Below, one piece after another: positions 1-11,173 of a stretch of 64,000 nucleotides of DNA (positions are counted from its first letter, which is position 1; every line of letters starts with the position of its first letter). A model generated the notes under the pieces. That model worked only from the letters and a program-made list of their open reading frames with translations. It did no database searches and was not told the origin of the DNA. Source of the stretch: Xenorhabdus cabanillasii (lineage in GTDB: Bacteria > Pseudomonadota > Gammaproteobacteria > Enterobacterales > Enterobacteriaceae); NCBI RefSeq assembly GCF_003386665.1, contig NZ_QTUB01000001.1, forward strand, positions 1,488,001 through 1,552,000, read 5' to 3'. The position numbers and the translations under genes are program-made.

Positions 1-2278
1 GATGGGGGATTCTTCCGATAACATTCCTGGTGTACCGGGGGTTGGCGAGAAAACGGCGCTAGGACTGTTACAGGGTATTGGAGGGTTGAATGAGATCTAC
101 GCCAGACTTGATGAAATTGTGGCACTCAGTTTCCGTGGTGCAAAAACGCTGGGTGGAAAAATGGAGCAGCATAAAGAGGTTGCTTATCTCTCTTATCAGT
201 TGGCGACCATTAAAACCGATGTTGAGCTGGATAAAACCTGTCTGGATCTTACGGTTTCCGCACCTGATAACGATGAATTATTGGCACTGTTCGGTCACTA
301 TGAATTTAAACGCTGGTTGAGCGATGTACAAAATGGCAGTTGGTTAGAAAGCCGTCCGTCAGAGAAAAACGGGCAAAAGTCAACGACCAGCACGACGAAT
401 AAATCCACAGCAGCCAGTACACCTGCCGTAGCCAATATTTCTCCCGAAAGCTACCAGACTATTCTTGACCAGAAATCTTTTGATGAATGGATTGGGAAAC
501 TGAAACAGGCACCAGCATTTTCATTCGATACTGAAACAGACGGACTTGATACTTTAACTGCTAATCTGATTGGAATGTCTTTTGCTGTTGCAGTGACCAA
601 ATCTTCAGAGGATGAATGCAATGTTGAAGCCGCTTATCTGCCGTTGGGACACGATTATCTGGACGCGCCACAACAGTTGGATCTGCATGAAGTGCTTACA
701 GCACTGAAACCGCTGTTGGAAGATGCCAACCTGCCTAAGATTGGTCAGAACCTGAAATTTGATCGCGGTGTACTGGAACGCCACGGTGTGGCATTGAATG
801 GTATCGTTTTTGATACGATGCTGGAATCGTATGCCCTGAACAGTGTTGCAGGGCGGCATGATATGGACAGTCTTGCTGAGCGTCATTTGGGATATAAAAC
901 CACGACTTTTGAAGAAATTGCGGGCAAAGGTAAAAAACAGCTAACTTTCAACCAGATCCCATTGGAAGAAGCGGCAAAATATGCTGCGGAAGATGCAGAT
1001 ATCACCTTACGGTTGCATCAGGCTATGTATCCACAGATAGAGAGTGTATCGACACTGAAAAAAGTTTTTCAGAACATCGAAATGCCGTTGGTTCCTGTAC
1101 TTTCTCGCATAGAACGGACAGGGGTTTTGATCGATGCCAACACGTTGGCGGAACATTCGAAGGAGATTACAGCACGTTTGCTCGAACTGGAAAAAGCCGC
1201 TTATGAGTTGGCTGGAGAAGAGTTCAATCTTGCTTCACCTAAACAATTGCAGGTCATCTTGTTTGAAAAGATGAATCTGCCTGTTTTGAAAAAAACGCCG
1301 AATGGTGCACCATCCACGAATGAAGAAGTGCTGGAAGAACTGGCGGAAGATCACGAGTTACCCAGAGTTATTTTGGAACACCGCGGGCTGGCAAAACTGA
1401 AATCCACTTATACCGATAAATTGCCGCTGATGGTCAGTCCGCTGACTCAACGTGTTCACACTTCTTATCATCAGGCAGTGACAGCAACCGGGCGTCTCTC
1501 TTCCCGTGATCCGAACCTGCAAAATATTCCTGTTCGTAACGAAGAAGGGCGACGAATTCGCCAGGCATTTATTGCACCAGAGGGTTATCGCATCATGGCT
1601 GCGGACTATTCGCAGATTGAATTGCGGATTATGGCGCATTTATCAAAGGATAAGGGATTATTGGATGCTTTCGCACAAGGCAAAGATATTCACCGTGCTA
1701 CGGCCGCAGAAGTCTTTGGGGTGCCACTGGAGCAAGTTACCAGCGAACAGCGCCGTAGCGCAAAGGCGATTAACTTTGGTCTGATTTATGGCATGAGTTC
1801 GTTTGGTTTGTCCCGCCAATTGGGTATTCCGCGTGGGGAAGCTCAGCGTTATATGGCTCTCTATTTTGAGCGTTATCCGGGTGTACGGGAATATATGGAG
1901 CGCACTCGTCAACAGGCTGCTGAGAACGGATTTGTTGAGACGCTGGAAGGTCGTCGTCTGTATCTGCCAGATATCAAATCGCGCAATACCATGCGTCGTA
2001 AGGCTTCTGAGCGTGAGGCTATTAATGCCCCTATGCAGGGAACGGCGGCAGATATTATCAAATTGGCTATGATAGCGGTGGATGATTGGATCGTCACTGC
2101 ACAACCGAATGTGCGTATGATTATGCAGGTTCATGATGAATTGGTGTTTGAAGTACATGAATCAGAGGTGGCTGTCGCGGAACAGAAAATCAGAGAGTTG
2201 ATGGAGAAAAGTATGCAGCTTGATGTCCCTCTGAAAGTTGATGTGGGGGTAGGGGAGAATTGGGATCAGGCCCACTAA
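1..2278 (+). CDS. polA: DNA polymerase I, C-terminal part (5' end outside window)
   Basis: Replication and repair polymerase that removes RNA primers and fills gaps. The window opens inside the gene; about 180 residues of the 5'-3' exonuclease domain are missing compared with the 928 aa E. coli protein, and the first visible motif is the helix-hairpin-helix [17 protein letters not shown] low-complexity Ser/Thr-rich linker follows, then the 3'-5' proofreading domain (DTETDGL carries the catalytic Asp and Glu) and the polymerase domain with motif A ([15 protein letters not shown]), motif B ([14 protein letters not shown]) and motif C ([11 protein letters not shown]). The protein ends ENWDQAH as in E. 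coli. Proofreading and polymerase residues look intact. The first ATG at base 2 is internal, not the true start. Followed by a terminator and by spf, as in E. coli. Confidence 0.98.
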   Translation, partial: MGDSSDNIPGVPGVGEKTALGLLQGIGGLNEIYARLDEIVALSFRGAKTLGGKMEQHKEVAYLSYQLATIKTDVELDKTCLDLTVSAPDNDELLALFGHYEFKRWLSDVQNGSWLESRPSEKNGQKSTTSTTNKSTAASTPAVANISPESYQTILDQKSFDEWIGKLKQAPAFSFDTETDGLDTLTANLIGMSFAVAVTKSSEDECNVEAAYLPLGHDYLDAPQQLDLHEVLTALKPLLEDANLPKIGQNLKFDRGVLERHGVALNGIVFDTMLESYALNSVAGRHDMDSLAERHLGYKTTTFEEIAGKGKKQLTFNQIPLEEAAKYAAEDADITLRLHQAMYPQIESVSTLKKVFQNIEMPLVPVLSRIERTGVLIDANTLAEHSKEITARLLELEKAAYELAGEEFNLASPKQLQVILFEKMNLPVLKKTPNGAPSTNEEVLEELAEDHELPRVILEHRGLAKLKSTYTDKLPLMVSPLTQRVHTSYHQAVTATGRLSSRDPNLQNIPVRNEEGRRIRQAFIAPEGYRIMAADYSQIELRIMAHLSKDKGLLDAFAQGKDIHRATAAEVFGVPLEQVTSEQRRSAKAINFGLIYGMSSFGLSRQLGIPRGEAQRYMALYFERYPGVREYMERTRQQAAENGFVETLEGRRLYLPDIKSRNTMRRKASEREAINAPMQGTAADIIKLAMIAVDDWIVTAQPNVRMIMQVHDELVFEVHESEVAVAEQKIRELMEKSMQLDVPLKVDVGVGENWDQAH

Positions 2279-2302
2279 TCTTTATTGAATAATTTTTATG
2301 AA

Positions 2303-2340
2303 AGCCACAGCCTATTAAATGCGCTGTGGCTATCTTTTTT
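2303..2340 (+). terminator. Rho-independent terminator of polA
   Basis: AGCCACAGC and GCTGTGGCT form a 9-bp stem around an 11-nt loop, followed by a T-rich tract, 25 bases after the polA stop codon. Confidence 0.85.
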
Positions 2341-2541
2341 ATGCCGTGAAGAGGCGTGAGACAAGAATTTCGGTTAGATTTGAGATTAGATCCAGAACCC
2401 ACAAATATGTAATTAAACTACAAGAAAAATGGTGTAATGCCGGAGATCGATCACATAATTGTGGCTGAATCGAGGTATTAAGTGAAAATTAATTACAAAA
2501 AAATCTTTTGTTGATAAAAAAAATAGGGTAAAGTTGTCGGC

Positions 2542-2652
2542 GTAGGGTACAGAGGTAAGATGTTCTATCTTTCAGACCTTTTACTTCACGTAATCGGATT
2601 TAGCTGAATATTAGCTGCCCCAGTCATTCTCTTTTGACTGGGGCATTTTTTT
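2542..2652 (+). ncRNA. spf: Spot 42 small RNA
   Basis: Hfq-dependent base-pairing sRNA that represses secondary-metabolism mRNAs such as galK when glucose is present; in E. coli it is repressed by CRP-cAMP. The sequence starts with GTAGGGTACAGAGGTAAGAT and keeps the unpaired regions used for target pairing. It ends in a hairpin of CCCCAGTC and GACTGGGG followed by seven T residues. The position, between polA and engB, is the E. coli location. The terminator loop (ATTCTCTTTT) differs from the E. coli loop as I recall it. A TCACA half-site near 2451 may be part of a CRP site, but no full palindrome was identified. crp itself lies 3 kb away in this window. Confidence 0.95.
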
Positions 2653-2734
2653 ATTCCTTTCACTTAACTCGCAACCTATTGGGTATAGCGCGACTTACGA
2701 TTGTTGCAGAAGATGGGAGGGGAAAAGGTGGAAA

Positions 2735-3358
2735 TTACTCCACCTCAATATTGGGCTGGCTGAACCAGTTATTAAGTTTCTGTTCAAGTTTATCTATGCC
2801 GATTTTTTTCAGAGCAGAGAAATATTCGATCTGAATATCACCTTCCAGCCGAGCCAATTCCTGACGTACTTTGTTTAATTGGCTTTTGCGTGCCCCTGAT
2901 GCCAGTTTATCGGCTTTGGTCAGTAGTATCATGACTGGCACCTGCATCACGACCGCCCATTCAATCATTTGCATATCCAGATCTTTTAGTGGATGACGGA
3001 TATCCATCAATACCACCAGCCCTTGCAAGCATTCACGTTTCTGGAGATATTCGCCCAATGCTCTCTGCCACTTGAGTTTCATTTCTTCCGGTACTTGTGC
3101 ATAGCCATAACCCGGTAAGTCAACGAGACGTATGCCTTCTTCCACCTCAAACAGGTTAATCAACTGAGTTCGTCCGGGAGTTTTACTGGTACGGGCGAGG
3201 CTTTTTTGCCGGGTCAGTGCATTCAGCGCACTGGATTTACCGGCATTTGACCGACCGGCAAACGCGACCTCAATGCCCACATCTTGAGGCAGGTGGCGAA
3301 TGTCAGGTGCACTCGTGACAAAGTGGGTCGTATGATAGTTGTAGTTTTTGATGGTCAA
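2735..3358 (-). CDS. engB: Ribosome biogenesis GTPase EngB/YihA (YsxC)
   Basis: Essential TrmE-Era-EngA-YihA family GTPase acting in large-subunit ribosome assembly and needed for normal division. All G motifs are visible: P-loop GRSNAGKS (residues 35-42), the G2 region SKTPGRTQ (58-65), DLPG (80-83), TKAD (147-150) and SALKK (181-185). At 207 aa it matches the family. The start appears to be TTG (complement of CAA at 3356-3358) with GGGAG about 9 bases upstream; no ATG lies near the conserved N-terminus (NYNYHTTHF), so a TTG start is preferred. It converges on polA and spf as in E. coli. Confidence 0.95.
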   Translation of the reverse strand: MTIKNYNYHTTHFVTSAPDIRHLPQDVGIEVAFAGRSNAGKSSALNALTRQKSLARTSKTPGRTQLINLFEVEEGIRLVDLPGYGYAQVPEEMKLKWQRALGEYLQKRECLQGLVVLMDIRHPLKDLDMQMIEWAVVMQVPVMILLTKADKLASGARKSQLNKVRQELARLEGDIQIEYFSALKKIGIDKLEQKLNNWFSQPNIEVE

Positions 3359-3749
3359 AATGGTTATCTCCCTGCGGAATACACGAAAAAACAGCGCGGT
3401 GATTATACCGAGAGCAACGGCTTGTGGACAGGTGTAACTTTATCTTGATGTTTCTATGACGATATTTTTTTGCTTTTTGACTAAAATTATTTTTGCCTAA
3501 CGTAGTAAATAATCTTCTGCAATTTCTTCTTGCCTAATATGTATGAAAGCACACCAAGATAGACGCTATTCCAAAAATAAACTCTGTCCAGAATATGAGA
3601 ATATAATATCTATTTAGATAGATATTCTTCAGCAAAACTCATAATTACTCGTAAAAGTTGGTAAATCTTTGCAACTTAGCGCTATAGGGAATTACACTTA
3701 ATAAGTTTTATGGGTTTTGTTATTGACCTCAAGAATAAAGGAACCATCA
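3359..3749. other. Intergenic region between engB and ppiA
   Basis: 391 AT-rich bases between the divergent genes engB and ppiA. It must carry both promoters. A weak AT-rich inverted repeat lies near 3600-3635. No additional gene or RNA was recognised. Confidence 0.5.
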
Positions 3750-4319
3750 ATGTTTAAACGTATTTTTGTGTCACTTATGACGGCATGTGCCATCAGTGTG
3801 ATCGCTGCTCCAGCATTGGCTGCCGAAACTCACGTGAAGCTGGTGACATCAGCAGGTGAAATCGAGCTTGAACTGGATAGCAATAAAGCACCGATTACCA
3901 CAAAGAATTTCGTTGAGTATGTGAATGAGGGTTTTTATAACAATACAATTTTCCATCGCGTCATTCCCGGTTTCATGATCCAGGGAGGGGGCTTTACAAA
4001 AGATATGAAACAGAAAGTCACCAAAGCCCCAATTAAAAATGAAGCCGATAATGGATTGCGTAACCTGCGTGGAACAGTTGCGATGGCGCGCACCGCAGAT
4101 AAGGATAGTGCAACCAGTCAGTTTTTCATTAATGTGACTGATAATGCTTTCCTTGACCATGGTCAGCGTGATTTCGGCTATGCCGTCTTTGGTAAGGTAG
4201 TGAAAGGGATGGATGTGGTTGACAAAATTTCTCAGGTCAAAACAGAAAATGTTGGGCCTTACCAAAATGTTCCTGTGAAACCAATTGTGATCCTTTCTGC
4301 AAAGGTTGTTTCCCAATAA
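3750..4319 (+). CDS. ppiA: Periplasmic peptidyl-prolyl cis-trans isomerase A (cyclophilin)
   Basis: Catalyses cis-trans isomerisation of X-Pro bonds in exported proteins. The chosen ATG gives MFKRIF with AAAGGAAC just upstream; an earlier in-frame start at 3717 has no ribosome site and would spoil the signal peptide. Residues 1-24 form a Sec signal peptide ending PALA-AE. The cyclophilin domain includes [13 protein letters not shown] (about 68-80), with the catalytic Arg at 70, and the SQFFINV segment. The length of 189 aa equals the E. coli protein as remembered. In E. coli the neighbours are yhfG-fic-pabA; here pabA follows directly after a 331-base gap. Confidence 0.95.
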   Translation: MFKRIFVSLMTACAISVIAAPALAAETHVKLVTSAGEIELELDSNKAPITTKNFVEYVNEGFYNNTIFHRVIPGFMIQGGGFTKDMKQKVTKAPIKNEADNGLRNLRGTVAMARTADKDSATSQFFINVTDNAFLDHGQRDFGYAVFGKVVKGMDVVDKISQVKTENVGPYQNVPVKPIVILSAKVVSQ

Positions 4320-4650
4320 ACTTGATGAGAAAACTACGTTTTTTGGCCTGAAAGATAGAGAATGAGACGGTATTTGCCTATTATTGCACCTTTTTGAAGT
4401 TTCAGGGGGGTAAAGCACCGTCTCCCTCTTTCATCCCTTTATCGTTTCCGCATGAAAAAGACCGCACTATGAATATGTGCCGTTATCTGGCGGTAATCCC
4501 TGCCCCTATTTTAAAAATGCCTATGTGGTATGATGAGTGTCCCGCTACCATTGGTGCTGCTTTACCTAATTTTATCGTGATACAGAACGCATAATGTCCA
4601 ATAGGACAACGCAATATATAAAACTATAAAAATCAGTAGGATGAACTCCT
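4320..4650. other. Intergenic region where E. coli has yhfG-fic
   Basis: 331 bases between ppiA and pabA. E. coli carries yhfG and fic here; no recognisable remnant of either was found. A 66-codon reading frame (4394-4594) has no convincing ribosome site or family signature. A TATGAT hexamer near 4528 could be a -10 element for pabA, but no strong -35 element pairs with it. Confidence 0.45.
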
Positions 4651-5226
<576 letters not shown>

Positions 5227-5365
5227 CGAAGAACGATTTAATCCCTCTTTTTGGCTGTTGTTTACGGCCATTTTTTATGAAGCGCCTGTGAGCAGGTTAT
5301 ATCACTAATTTATGCACCAGTAGGTTTCATTTTTTTAAGGGATGAGAGAAGCAGAAGGATGGAAA

Positions 5366-5398
5366 GCAAAAAGCCAGTGCTCTATGGGCTGCACTGGC
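5366..5398 (-). terminator. Rho-independent terminator of crp
   Basis: GCCAGTGC and GCACTGGC pair in an 8-bp stem; on the minus strand they are followed by TTTTTGC. It lies 25 bases after the crp stop codon. Confidence 0.85.
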
Positions 5399-5422
5399 CT
5401 AATTCAAGCGCAATTTCAGGAA

Positions 5423-6055
5423 CTAGCGGGTTCCATAAACGACAATCGTTTTGCCGTGCGCAGAGATCAGGTTTTGATCTTCCAGCATTTTCAGAATGCG
5501 GCCGACTGTTTCACGGGAGCATCCGACAATCTGCCCAATTTCCTGACGTGTAATTTTGATTTGCATACCATCAGGATGGGTCATTGCATCAGGCTGTTTG
5601 GCCAGATTGAGCAATGTCTGTGCAATACGACCTGTCACATCCAGAAATGCCAGGTTTCCAACTTTTTCCGATGTTGTTTGTAAGCGGCTTGCCATCTGAG
5701 CGGATAAACGCATCAGAATGTCAGGATTAACCTGAATTAACTGGCGAAATTTCTTATAGGAAATTTCAGCTACTTCACAGGCGCTCTTAGCTCGCACCCA
5801 TGCAGTACGCTCTTGCCCTTCTTCAAACAATCCAAGTTCACCAATGAAATCCCCCTGATTTAAATAAGAGAGGATCATTTCTTTACCTTCTTCATCTTTT
5901 ATTAGAACAGCAACTGAACCTTTAACAATGTAGTAAAGCGTTTCTGCTTTCTCGCCTTGATGAATAAGCGTGCTCTTGGATGGATATTTGTGAATATGGC
6001 AGTGTGACAAAAACCATTCAAGAGTAGGGTCTGTTTGTGGCTTGCCGAGAACCAT
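5423..6055 (-). CDS. crp: cAMP-activated global transcription regulator CRP
   Basis: Catabolite activator protein, 210 aa as in E. coli. The cyclic-nucleotide domain shows [15 protein letters not shown] (72-86) with the cAMP-contacting Gly, Glu and Arg. The residue at mature position 83 is Thr where E. coli has Ser, keeping a hydroxyl. TTSE (about 127-130) on the long dimer helix holds the other cAMP contacts. The C-terminal helix-turn-helix [20 protein letters not shown] (168-187) keeps the operator-contacting RE...R residues. ATG 6055 is preceded by GAGGATAAAGCG. It is the likely regulator of spf and of the mal genes in this window. The flanking yhfA and yhfK genes of E. coli are missing. 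Confidence 0.98.
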   Translation of the reverse strand: MVLGKPQTDPTLEWFLSHCHIHKYPSKSTLIHQGEKAETLYYIVKGSVAVLIKDEEGKEMILSYLNQGDFIGELGLFEEGQERTAWVRAKSACEVAEISYKKFRQLIQVNPDILMRLSAQMASRLQTTSEKVGNLAFLDVTGRIAQTLLNLAKQPDAMTHPDGMQIKITRQEIGQIVGCSRETVGRILKMLEDQNLISAHGKTIVVYGTR

Positions 6056-6459
6056 TCGCTTTATCCTCTGTTGTTATTTCCGCCTTTATATTCTGAGAAA
6101 CTGACAGTTTCTCATCAGGCTGGCTTTATAAAGTCAATAGATTAACATATTAACTTGCTGAAAAACTGACAAGTAAGAATTTTATATAGGTTTATAAGGA
6201 TGCTAACATATCGGTGTAGTCATCCAGACCCATAAAACCTGCCAGCTTCGCTTGTAACTCTGTTTGTAACACAGGAAAACATTTCTGTCTTCTTCTGTAT
6301 CGCTTCAGCATATAAAACCAGTTAACAAATTACCAGAAATCTGTTTGCACAACATCATTTACTACATTTTCATTTATAAATAGGTGAATAGTTGGTGTTT
6401 TGTCACAGGTAACATTATTTTTTGTTACCTGTGTTATTGATAATTAACTTGTGCTTAAT
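6056..6459. other. Intergenic region upstream of crp and downstream of prkB
   Basis: 404 bases holding the crp promoter and leader. E. coli has yhfA here; no OsmC-like remnant is readable. The only strong structure is a 10-bp perfect hairpin at 6404-6433, listed separately. Confidence 0.5.
6404..6433 (-). terminator. Candidate terminator hairpin of prkB
   Basis: CACAGGTAAC and GTTACCTGTG form a perfect 10-bp stem with a 10-nt loop, 27 bases beyond the prkB stop. No good U-tract follows on the minus strand, so termination is uncertain. Confidence 0.45.
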
Positions 6460-7329
6460 TCAGGAAATTTTTTTACCTTCCAATAATTTTTGAACTAACG
6501 GAGCCATAATTAACTCCATTGCCAGTCCCATTTTTCCACCCGGAACGACGATAGTATTTATACTGGAAATAAACGAACCCTGGAGCATGGCCAGTAAATA
6601 AGGAAAATCGATTTGGCTCAGACCACGGAAGCGGATGACGATAAAACTTTCGTCTAGAGAAGGAATGGCTTTGGCGGAGAAGGGGTTGGAGGTATCAACA
6701 GTAGGAACGCGTTGAAAGTTGATGTGAGTGCGGGAAAACTGTGGCGTAATATAGCGAATATAATCATCCATTGAACGAACCACGGAATCCATAACCGCTT
6801 CCCTTGAATGCCCGCGTTCACTGGTATCGCGAATGAGCTTTTGTATCCATTCAAGATTGACGATGGGAACAACGCCAATCAGCAGATCAACTAATTCGGC
6901 GACATTGTATTGCGGAGTGACAACACCACCGTGTAACCCTTCATAAAACAGCATATCGGTGTTTGATGGCAGCGATTCCCAGGGCGTGAATGTACCCGGT
7001 ATTTGGTTGTAGGGAACGGCTTCATCATAAGTATGCAGATATTTCCGCCAGCGTCCTGTACCTGTTTCCCCATATTCAAAGAATGTCTTTTCCAGCATAT
7101 GGAAATCATTGGCTTCTGGCCCGAAGTAACTGATGTGCCTGCCTTGTTCTTTTGCTTTACGTATTTCTGCGTCCATTTCAGGGCGGGTATAACGGTGGAA
7201 ACTATCCCCTTCGATAAGTGCGGCAGTGATGCCGAGTTGTTGGAAAATCTTGCGAAATGCCACACTGGTGGTGGTTGTTCCGGCTCCGCTGGAGCCGGTT
7301 ATGGCGATGACAGGGTGTTTGGCAGACAT
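6460..7329 (-). CDS. prkB: Phosphoribulokinase-like kinase PrkB
   Basis: P-loop kinase of the phosphoribulokinase/uridine kinase family; its physiological substrate in enterobacteria is not established. The P-loop is TGSSGAGTTTT (11-21), and conserved blocks such as SYFGPEANDF, HTYDEAVPYNQ, FYEGLHGGV and VVPGGKMG are present. The chosen start MSAKHPVIAITG gives 289 aa, the E. coli length, and has TAAGGAG 10 bases upstream. A longer in-frame start at 7377 adds 16 unconserved residues without a better ribosome site. yheU is upstream on the same strand, as in E. coli. Confidence 0.93.
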   Translation of the reverse strand: MSAKHPVIAITGSSGAGTTTTSVAFRKIFQQLGITAALIEGDSFHRYTRPEMDAEIRKAKEQGRHISYFGPEANDFHMLEKTFFEYGETGTGRWRKYLHTYDEAVPYNQIPGTFTPWESLPSNTDMLFYEGLHGGVVTPQYNVAELVDLLIGVVPIVNLEWIQKLIRDTSERGHSREAVMDSVVRSMDDYIRYITPQFSRTHINFQRVPTVDTSNPFSAKAIPSLDESFIVIRFRGLSQIDFPYLLAMLQGSFISSINTIVVPGGKMGLAMELIMAPLVQKLLEGKKIS

Positions 7330-7446
7330 AAGAACAGACTCCTTATCATAAAAAGTTGGGATGAGCTTTCTCGTCATCAGCAGTATTAGGCTAATAAAAC
7401 AAACAGATGTTGAATGAAATGCTATTGAGCCGGAAATGATATGAAA

Positions 7447-7665
7447 CTATGGACGGAACATCTCCTTAGGCATGATATTGACAGTCTCATGCAATTCAGA
7501 CCAAACCAGCAGGACTTCACCTCGCTCAAGCTGGCGTTTTACATCCTGTACTTTTTGTTCCAGTGTTTTTTCAAGTTCACCGTAATCGGTGCCTTCCCGC
7601 AAGACAAAACTTTCGATCAAGTTGAGTAGAGTATCGGGTTCTACTTGTTGCCACGGGATAATCAT
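7447..7665 (-). CDS. yheU: UPF0270 family protein YheU
   Basis: Small conserved protein of 72 aa, the family length, with the typical beginning [20 protein letters not shown] and the GTDYGE block. Its function is unknown; the charged middle (residues about 30-50) is probably helical. GGAG lies 9 bases before the ATG. In E. coli it sits between prkB and yheT. Here prkB keeps its place, but yheT has gone and an accessory block begins beyond 7665. Confidence 0.9.
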   Translation of the reverse strand: MIIPWQQVEPDTLLNLIESFVLREGTDYGELEKTLEQKVQDVKRQLERGEVLLVWSELHETVNIMPKEMFRP

Positions 7666-7824
7666 TGTGGTCGCTCCATATCACATTATATTAGCTGCTG
7701 GTATTGCTTAGTTTTGGGGATGTTTTTGAGTGTAACTTTCATTGTTAACTGGCCTTGTGTACTGAATAACATACTGCTATTTTCTTGGAAAGGAAATGTC
7801 AATAATTGAGGGATAAAGCACGCC

Positions 7825-8430
7825 ATGACCGCCAGCCTGATATTCTCACTTAGCACATTTATGTTTATCTCCGCGATCACGCCCGGCCCGAACAATATGT
7901 TACTGACATCATCTGGTGCAAATTTTGGGTTCCGCCACTCGTTGATACTGTTGTTGGGAATTGTTTTTGGGATGCAAACCGTCCTGTTGTTGTCTGCTTT
8001 TGGTATTGCTGCGTTACTGCTGGTATATCCGGCCATACACACAGGTCTGAAAGTGCTCGGTAGCCTGTATTTACTGTGGCTGGCCTGGAAAACGGTGACT
8101 GCACAATACAAACGGCTGGAGGCTACACAATCCCTTGGAACACCCATTAAAGGCTATCAAGGCTGGCTATTGCAGTTTTTGAACCCGAAAGCATGGGTGA
8201 TGGGGTTAGGAGCTATCAGTAGCTACAGTTTAGCAGGAGATTTATATCTCCATTCCATTCTGGTCATCAGCGTGGTGATGCTATTGTGTAATACCGTCAC
8301 CGGAATGATATGGCTTATTTTGGGAACGATGATTGGCCGTCTGTTAAAAAGCCGCACGGCATGGTTTACGTTCAATATTGTGATGGGGCTTTTGACAGCG
8401 GCTTGTGTACCATTGATCTGGATGAGCTGA
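7825..8430 (+). CDS. LysE/RhtB family amino-acid exporter
   Basis: Inner-membrane protein of 201 aa with five or six hydrophobic segments and the family signature ITPGPNNMLLTSSGANFGFRHS near the N-terminus (about 17-38), typical of LysE/RhtB translocators that export amino acids such as homoserine, threonine, leucine or cysteine derivatives. The substrate cannot be read from the sequence. The QFLNPKAWVMGLGA block after the central loop is also typical. It is not an obvious orthologue of E. coli EamB as I remember it. The gene converges on murP with one base between the stop codons and is the first gene of the block inserted between yheU and yheS. Confidence 0.85.
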   Translation: MTASLIFSLSTFMFISAITPGPNNMLLTSSGANFGFRHSLILLLGIVFGMQTVLLLSAFGIAALLLVYPAIHTGLKVLGSLYLLWLAWKTVTAQYKRLEATQSLGTPIKGYQGWLLQFLNPKAWVMGLGAISSYSLAGDLYLHSILVISVVMLLCNTVTGMIWLILGTMIGRLLKSRTAWFTFNIVMGLLTAACVPLIWMS

Positions 8431-8431
8431 A

Positions 8432-9895
8432 TCAGCTCAAATCAATATTGTTGCTGCCAAAGAAAAACGTCAGCACAAAGCCACTGATATACGAAATAAT
8501 CAGTCCCACACTGTACACTGCCATGCCCATGAAGATGCCTGTTTGGGATGTCATTAAGGGCAGGGCAACCACACCGGAGGGGCCGAAAACGGTATTCAGG
8601 CCGACGGGCAATCCAAACCAGGCAATCAGGCCGACAAAAAAACCACCAACAGCACCACCAAAACAGGCAGTAACGAAAGGTTTGATGCGAGGTAGTGTTA
8701 CACCATAAATCAAGGGCTCACCGATCCCCAAAAAGCCCGGAATAATAGCTCCTTTGATTTGAGTGCGTAGCAACGAATCTTTTTTGGCTCTTAAATATAG
8801 CGCCAGTGCAGAGCCTACTTGCCCTGCTCCTGCCATTGCCAGAATCGGAAACAGGGAATTAAACCCTTGTGTTTCTACCAGAGCAAAATAGACAGGCACA
8901 AAACCCTGATGCACACCGAACATCACGGCTATCAAAAACAATCCCGCTAAAATGGCTGTACCGAATGGATTACCATTCAGGTTGGTGAAAAGCCATGACA
9001 TTGCTGTAAACAGATAACTTCCTATCGGCATAATCACAATAAAAGTCACCGCACCCATGATAAGCAGCGTGATAGCAGAGGTTAGGATCATATCCAGATC
9101 AGCGGGCATGATCTTACGGATCTGTTTCTCAACCCAGGCCCCCAGAATGCAGGCAATCAATACCCCAATAATATTTCCCCGTGGGTCAATGGGGAAGCTA
9201 AAGAAATTGTTGATACCAGAATAAAAGCCGCTGGTGGCGTCGGGGTTATAACCCAAAATAAACAGGGAAGCGATGATGGCCCCATTAGCGCCTGAACCGC
9301 CAAAAGCTTTCTGCGCGTTGTAACCAATCAAGATACTGAAGAAAGTGAACATCCCTTTGCTGAAAATTTTCATATAGCCGATCATTTCAACCAATACAGT
9401 ATCGGGGTGTGCAACATCCTGAATGAAAATTTGCTCCAGCAGAGTCGCGAGGCCCAGTAGTAGACCAACAGCGATAAAACCGGGGATCAGGGGAGTAAAA
9501 ATAGTGGCAAATTTGGTAAGGAATTTATGGATTGAACGGGTTTGTTTCTCTTTGAGGTGTTTTTTATTGGAAGAGGCAATCTCTTTCAAATTTGCCGAGT
9601 GATGTTCTGTTGAATGATATTCAGAGACCGGATGATCAGCAGAACTTAATAGTTCATTCATCATATCTGCTGCTGTTTGGGCCTTACCGGGACCAAGGAC
9701 AATCTGGAGTTGTTCATGACTTGTGATGACACCCAGAACGCCGGGGATTAGCTTCAGTTTAGCCTTATCGACCAGCGAATCATCACGTAACGTCAGTCTC
9801 AGACGGGTCATACAGTTGCCACTATGTATGACATTACTTGCTCCACCAATGGCGTGAATAATTTCAACCAGCATATCTGAATTAATTTTAGCCAC
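8432..9895 (-). CDS. murP: PTS N-acetylmuramic acid transporter subunit EIIBC
   Basis: Imports N-acetylmuramic acid and phosphorylates it to MurNAc 6-phosphate, using the phosphate chain through an EIIA encoded elsewhere (Crr in E. coli). The N-terminal EIIB domain has the phosphorylated Cys28 in [14 protein letters not shown]; a hydrophilic linker (about 75-110) leads to the EIIC membrane domain with [18 protein letters not shown]. The start chosen is the GTG at 9895 (reading VAKINSDML), with AGGGG upstream; another GTG at 9922 lacks a ribosome site. Lies 43 bases downstream of murQ, so co-transcription is likely. Substrate assignment rests on the murQ linkage. Confidence 0.88.
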   Translation of the reverse strand: MAKINSDMLVEIIHAIGGASNVIHSGNCMTRLRLTLRDDSLVDKAKLKLIPGVLGVITSHEQLQIVLGPGKAQTAADMMNELLSSADHPVSEYHSTEHHSANLKEIASSNKKHLKEKQTRSIHKFLTKFATIFTPLIPGFIAVGLLLGLATLLEQIFIQDVAHPDTVLVEMIGYMKIFSKGMFTFFSILIGYNAQKAFGGSGANGAIIASLFILGYNPDATSGFYSGINNFFSFPIDPRGNIIGVLIACILGAWVEKQIRKIMPADLDMILTSAITLLIMGAVTFIVIMPIGSYLFTAMSWLFTNLNGNPFGTAILAGLFLIAVMFGVHQGFVPVYFALVETQGFNSLFPILAMAGAGQVGSALALYLRAKKDSLLRTQIKGAIIPGFLGIGEPLIYGVTLPRIKPFVTACFGGAVGGFFVGLIAWFGLPVGLNTVFGPSGVVALPLMTSQTGIFMGMAVYSVGLIISYISGFVLTFFFGSNNIDLS

Positions 9896-9938
9896 GTACC
9901 ACCCCTGCGATTTAACTTTCACAAAGAAAAGGTAATGA

Positions 9939-10844
9939 TTATCGAGCGGTTGAGATAGCTGGCCGGATGAACCCTTGATGTTCTGTTAATAACATTCTGG
10001 CTTCTTCAGCACTGATCCCCGATAGAATCATCACAATTGCTGTTTTGCAGTGACCGTTACAGGCGTTCAGGGCTTGTTCTGCCGTCTCCCTGTTGCACTC
10101 AGTAGCAGCCATGACAATGTTTTTTTGTCGTTCAACTAACTTAGCGTTAGTGGCTTCCACATCTACCATCAGATTGCCGTATACCTTACCAGTACGGATC
10201 ATGGCTCCTGTCGTGATCATATTCAGCACCAATTTTTGCGCTGTACCTGCTTTCATACGGGAAGAACCTGTTACAATTTCTGGCCCTACAATGGGGGTGA
10301 TAGCGATATCAGCTAACTGGGTCATCGGACTGCCAGAATTGCAACTGATACAAGCGACAGTTGCGCCCACGGACTTGGCATACTCCATCGCTCCTAACAC
10401 GTAGGGTGTCTGCCCACTGGCAGCAATTCCTACCAGCACATCTTTTTCATTAAAGTGTAGTACTTTAAGATCATCTGCGCCTAGTTGCCGGTTATCTTCC
10501 GCGTTTTCTACCGCTTTCAAAATTGCCTGATGCCCGCCGGCAATTAAACCGACCACTTGCTCCGGTTTGGTGCCGTAGGTTGGTGGACATTCGCTGGCAT
10601 CCAAAATCCCTAATCGACCTGATGTTCCTGCCCCGCTATAGATTAAGCGTCCACCCTGATGGAAAGCTTCTGCAACTTTATCAACTACGAGAGCAACCTG
10701 AGATAGTGTTTGTTCAACCGCAACGGCGACTTTTTTGTCTTCATCATTGATAACGCGGAGCATATTGAGTGTTGATAACTCATCAATATGAGTACTGGCG
10801 GGGTTACGGCTTTCAGTCACCAGATTATTCAGATCGAATTTCAT
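9939..10844 (-). CDS. murQ: N-acetylmuramic acid 6-phosphate etherase
   Basis: Cleaves the lactyl ether of MurNAc 6-phosphate to give GlcNAc 6-phosphate and D-lactate in cell-wall sugar recycling. SIS-domain protein of 301 aa: [20 protein letters not shown] (71-90) contains Glu85, aligned with the E. coli catalytic Glu83, and [13 protein letters not shown] is the second phosphosugar-binding block. The ATG at 10844 is chosen for spacing from AGGA; the adjacent ATG at 10847 is equally possible, and an upstream frame to 10931 is probably not translated. It is first in a murQ-murP operon. No murR repressor or anmK is visible nearby. Confidence 0.93.
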   Translation of the reverse strand: MKFDLNNLVTESRNPASTHIDELSTLNMLRVINDEDKKVAVAVEQTLSQVALVVDKVAEAFHQGGRLIYSGAGTSGRLGILDASECPPTYGTKPEQVVGLIAGGHQAILKAVENAEDNRQLGADDLKVLHFNEKDVLVGIAASGQTPYVLGAMEYAKSVGATVACISCNSGSPMTQLADIAITPIVGPEIVTGSSRMKAGTAQKLVLNMITTGAMIRTGKVYGNLMVDVEATNAKLVERQKNIVMAATECNRETAEQALNACNGHCKTAIVMILSGISAEEARMLLTEHQGFIRPAISTAR

Positions 10845-10847
10845 CAT

Positions 10848-11173
10848 TTTTTCCTGCTGCATGTGATGGAATGATTTTAGGTAATTCATAAATACTGAAT
10901 TATCGCATTGATCACATAATATAGCTTTCATATTTCAGACTGTTTTTTTATTTGCTTTGTTCATTCAGAGTAATCGTAAACACCATATTGATAAATATAG
11001 AATTAATTGCTCGCCTGATAAATAAAAATGATTCCTTTTATATATTGCTTGATAAAGACCTTTCATTCCGTCGCAATAAAAGAATTTTCTAATTTATGTT
11101 AGCTGTGAAAAAAGTGTTGAATATCTGATGCCAGTCTCTGGTAACTCCCTGTATTTTATTGAGGAACTGATCT
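10848..11173. other. Divergent intergenic region between murQ and intimin-like gene 1
   Basis: 326 AT-rich bases that must carry the promoters for the murQ-murP operon (minus) and the first intimin-like gene (plus). TTGAGGAAC near 11159 is the ribosome site for the latter. A TGATCACAT motif near 10910 is a weak CRP-like half-site. No gene was recognised. Confidence 0.45.

Noticed and set aside
1658..2158. 166-codon frame antisense to polA
   Set aside because: Entirely within the conserved polymerase domain of polA on the other strand; no ribosome site or motif.
4394..4594. 66-codon frame between ppiA and pabA
   Set aside because: Considered as a yhfG remnant, but the translation does not resemble YhfG or Fic, and the ribosome site is poor.
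5342..5683. 113-codon frame antisense to crp
   Set aside because: Covers the crp terminator and its C-terminal coding region; composition follows crp in reverse.
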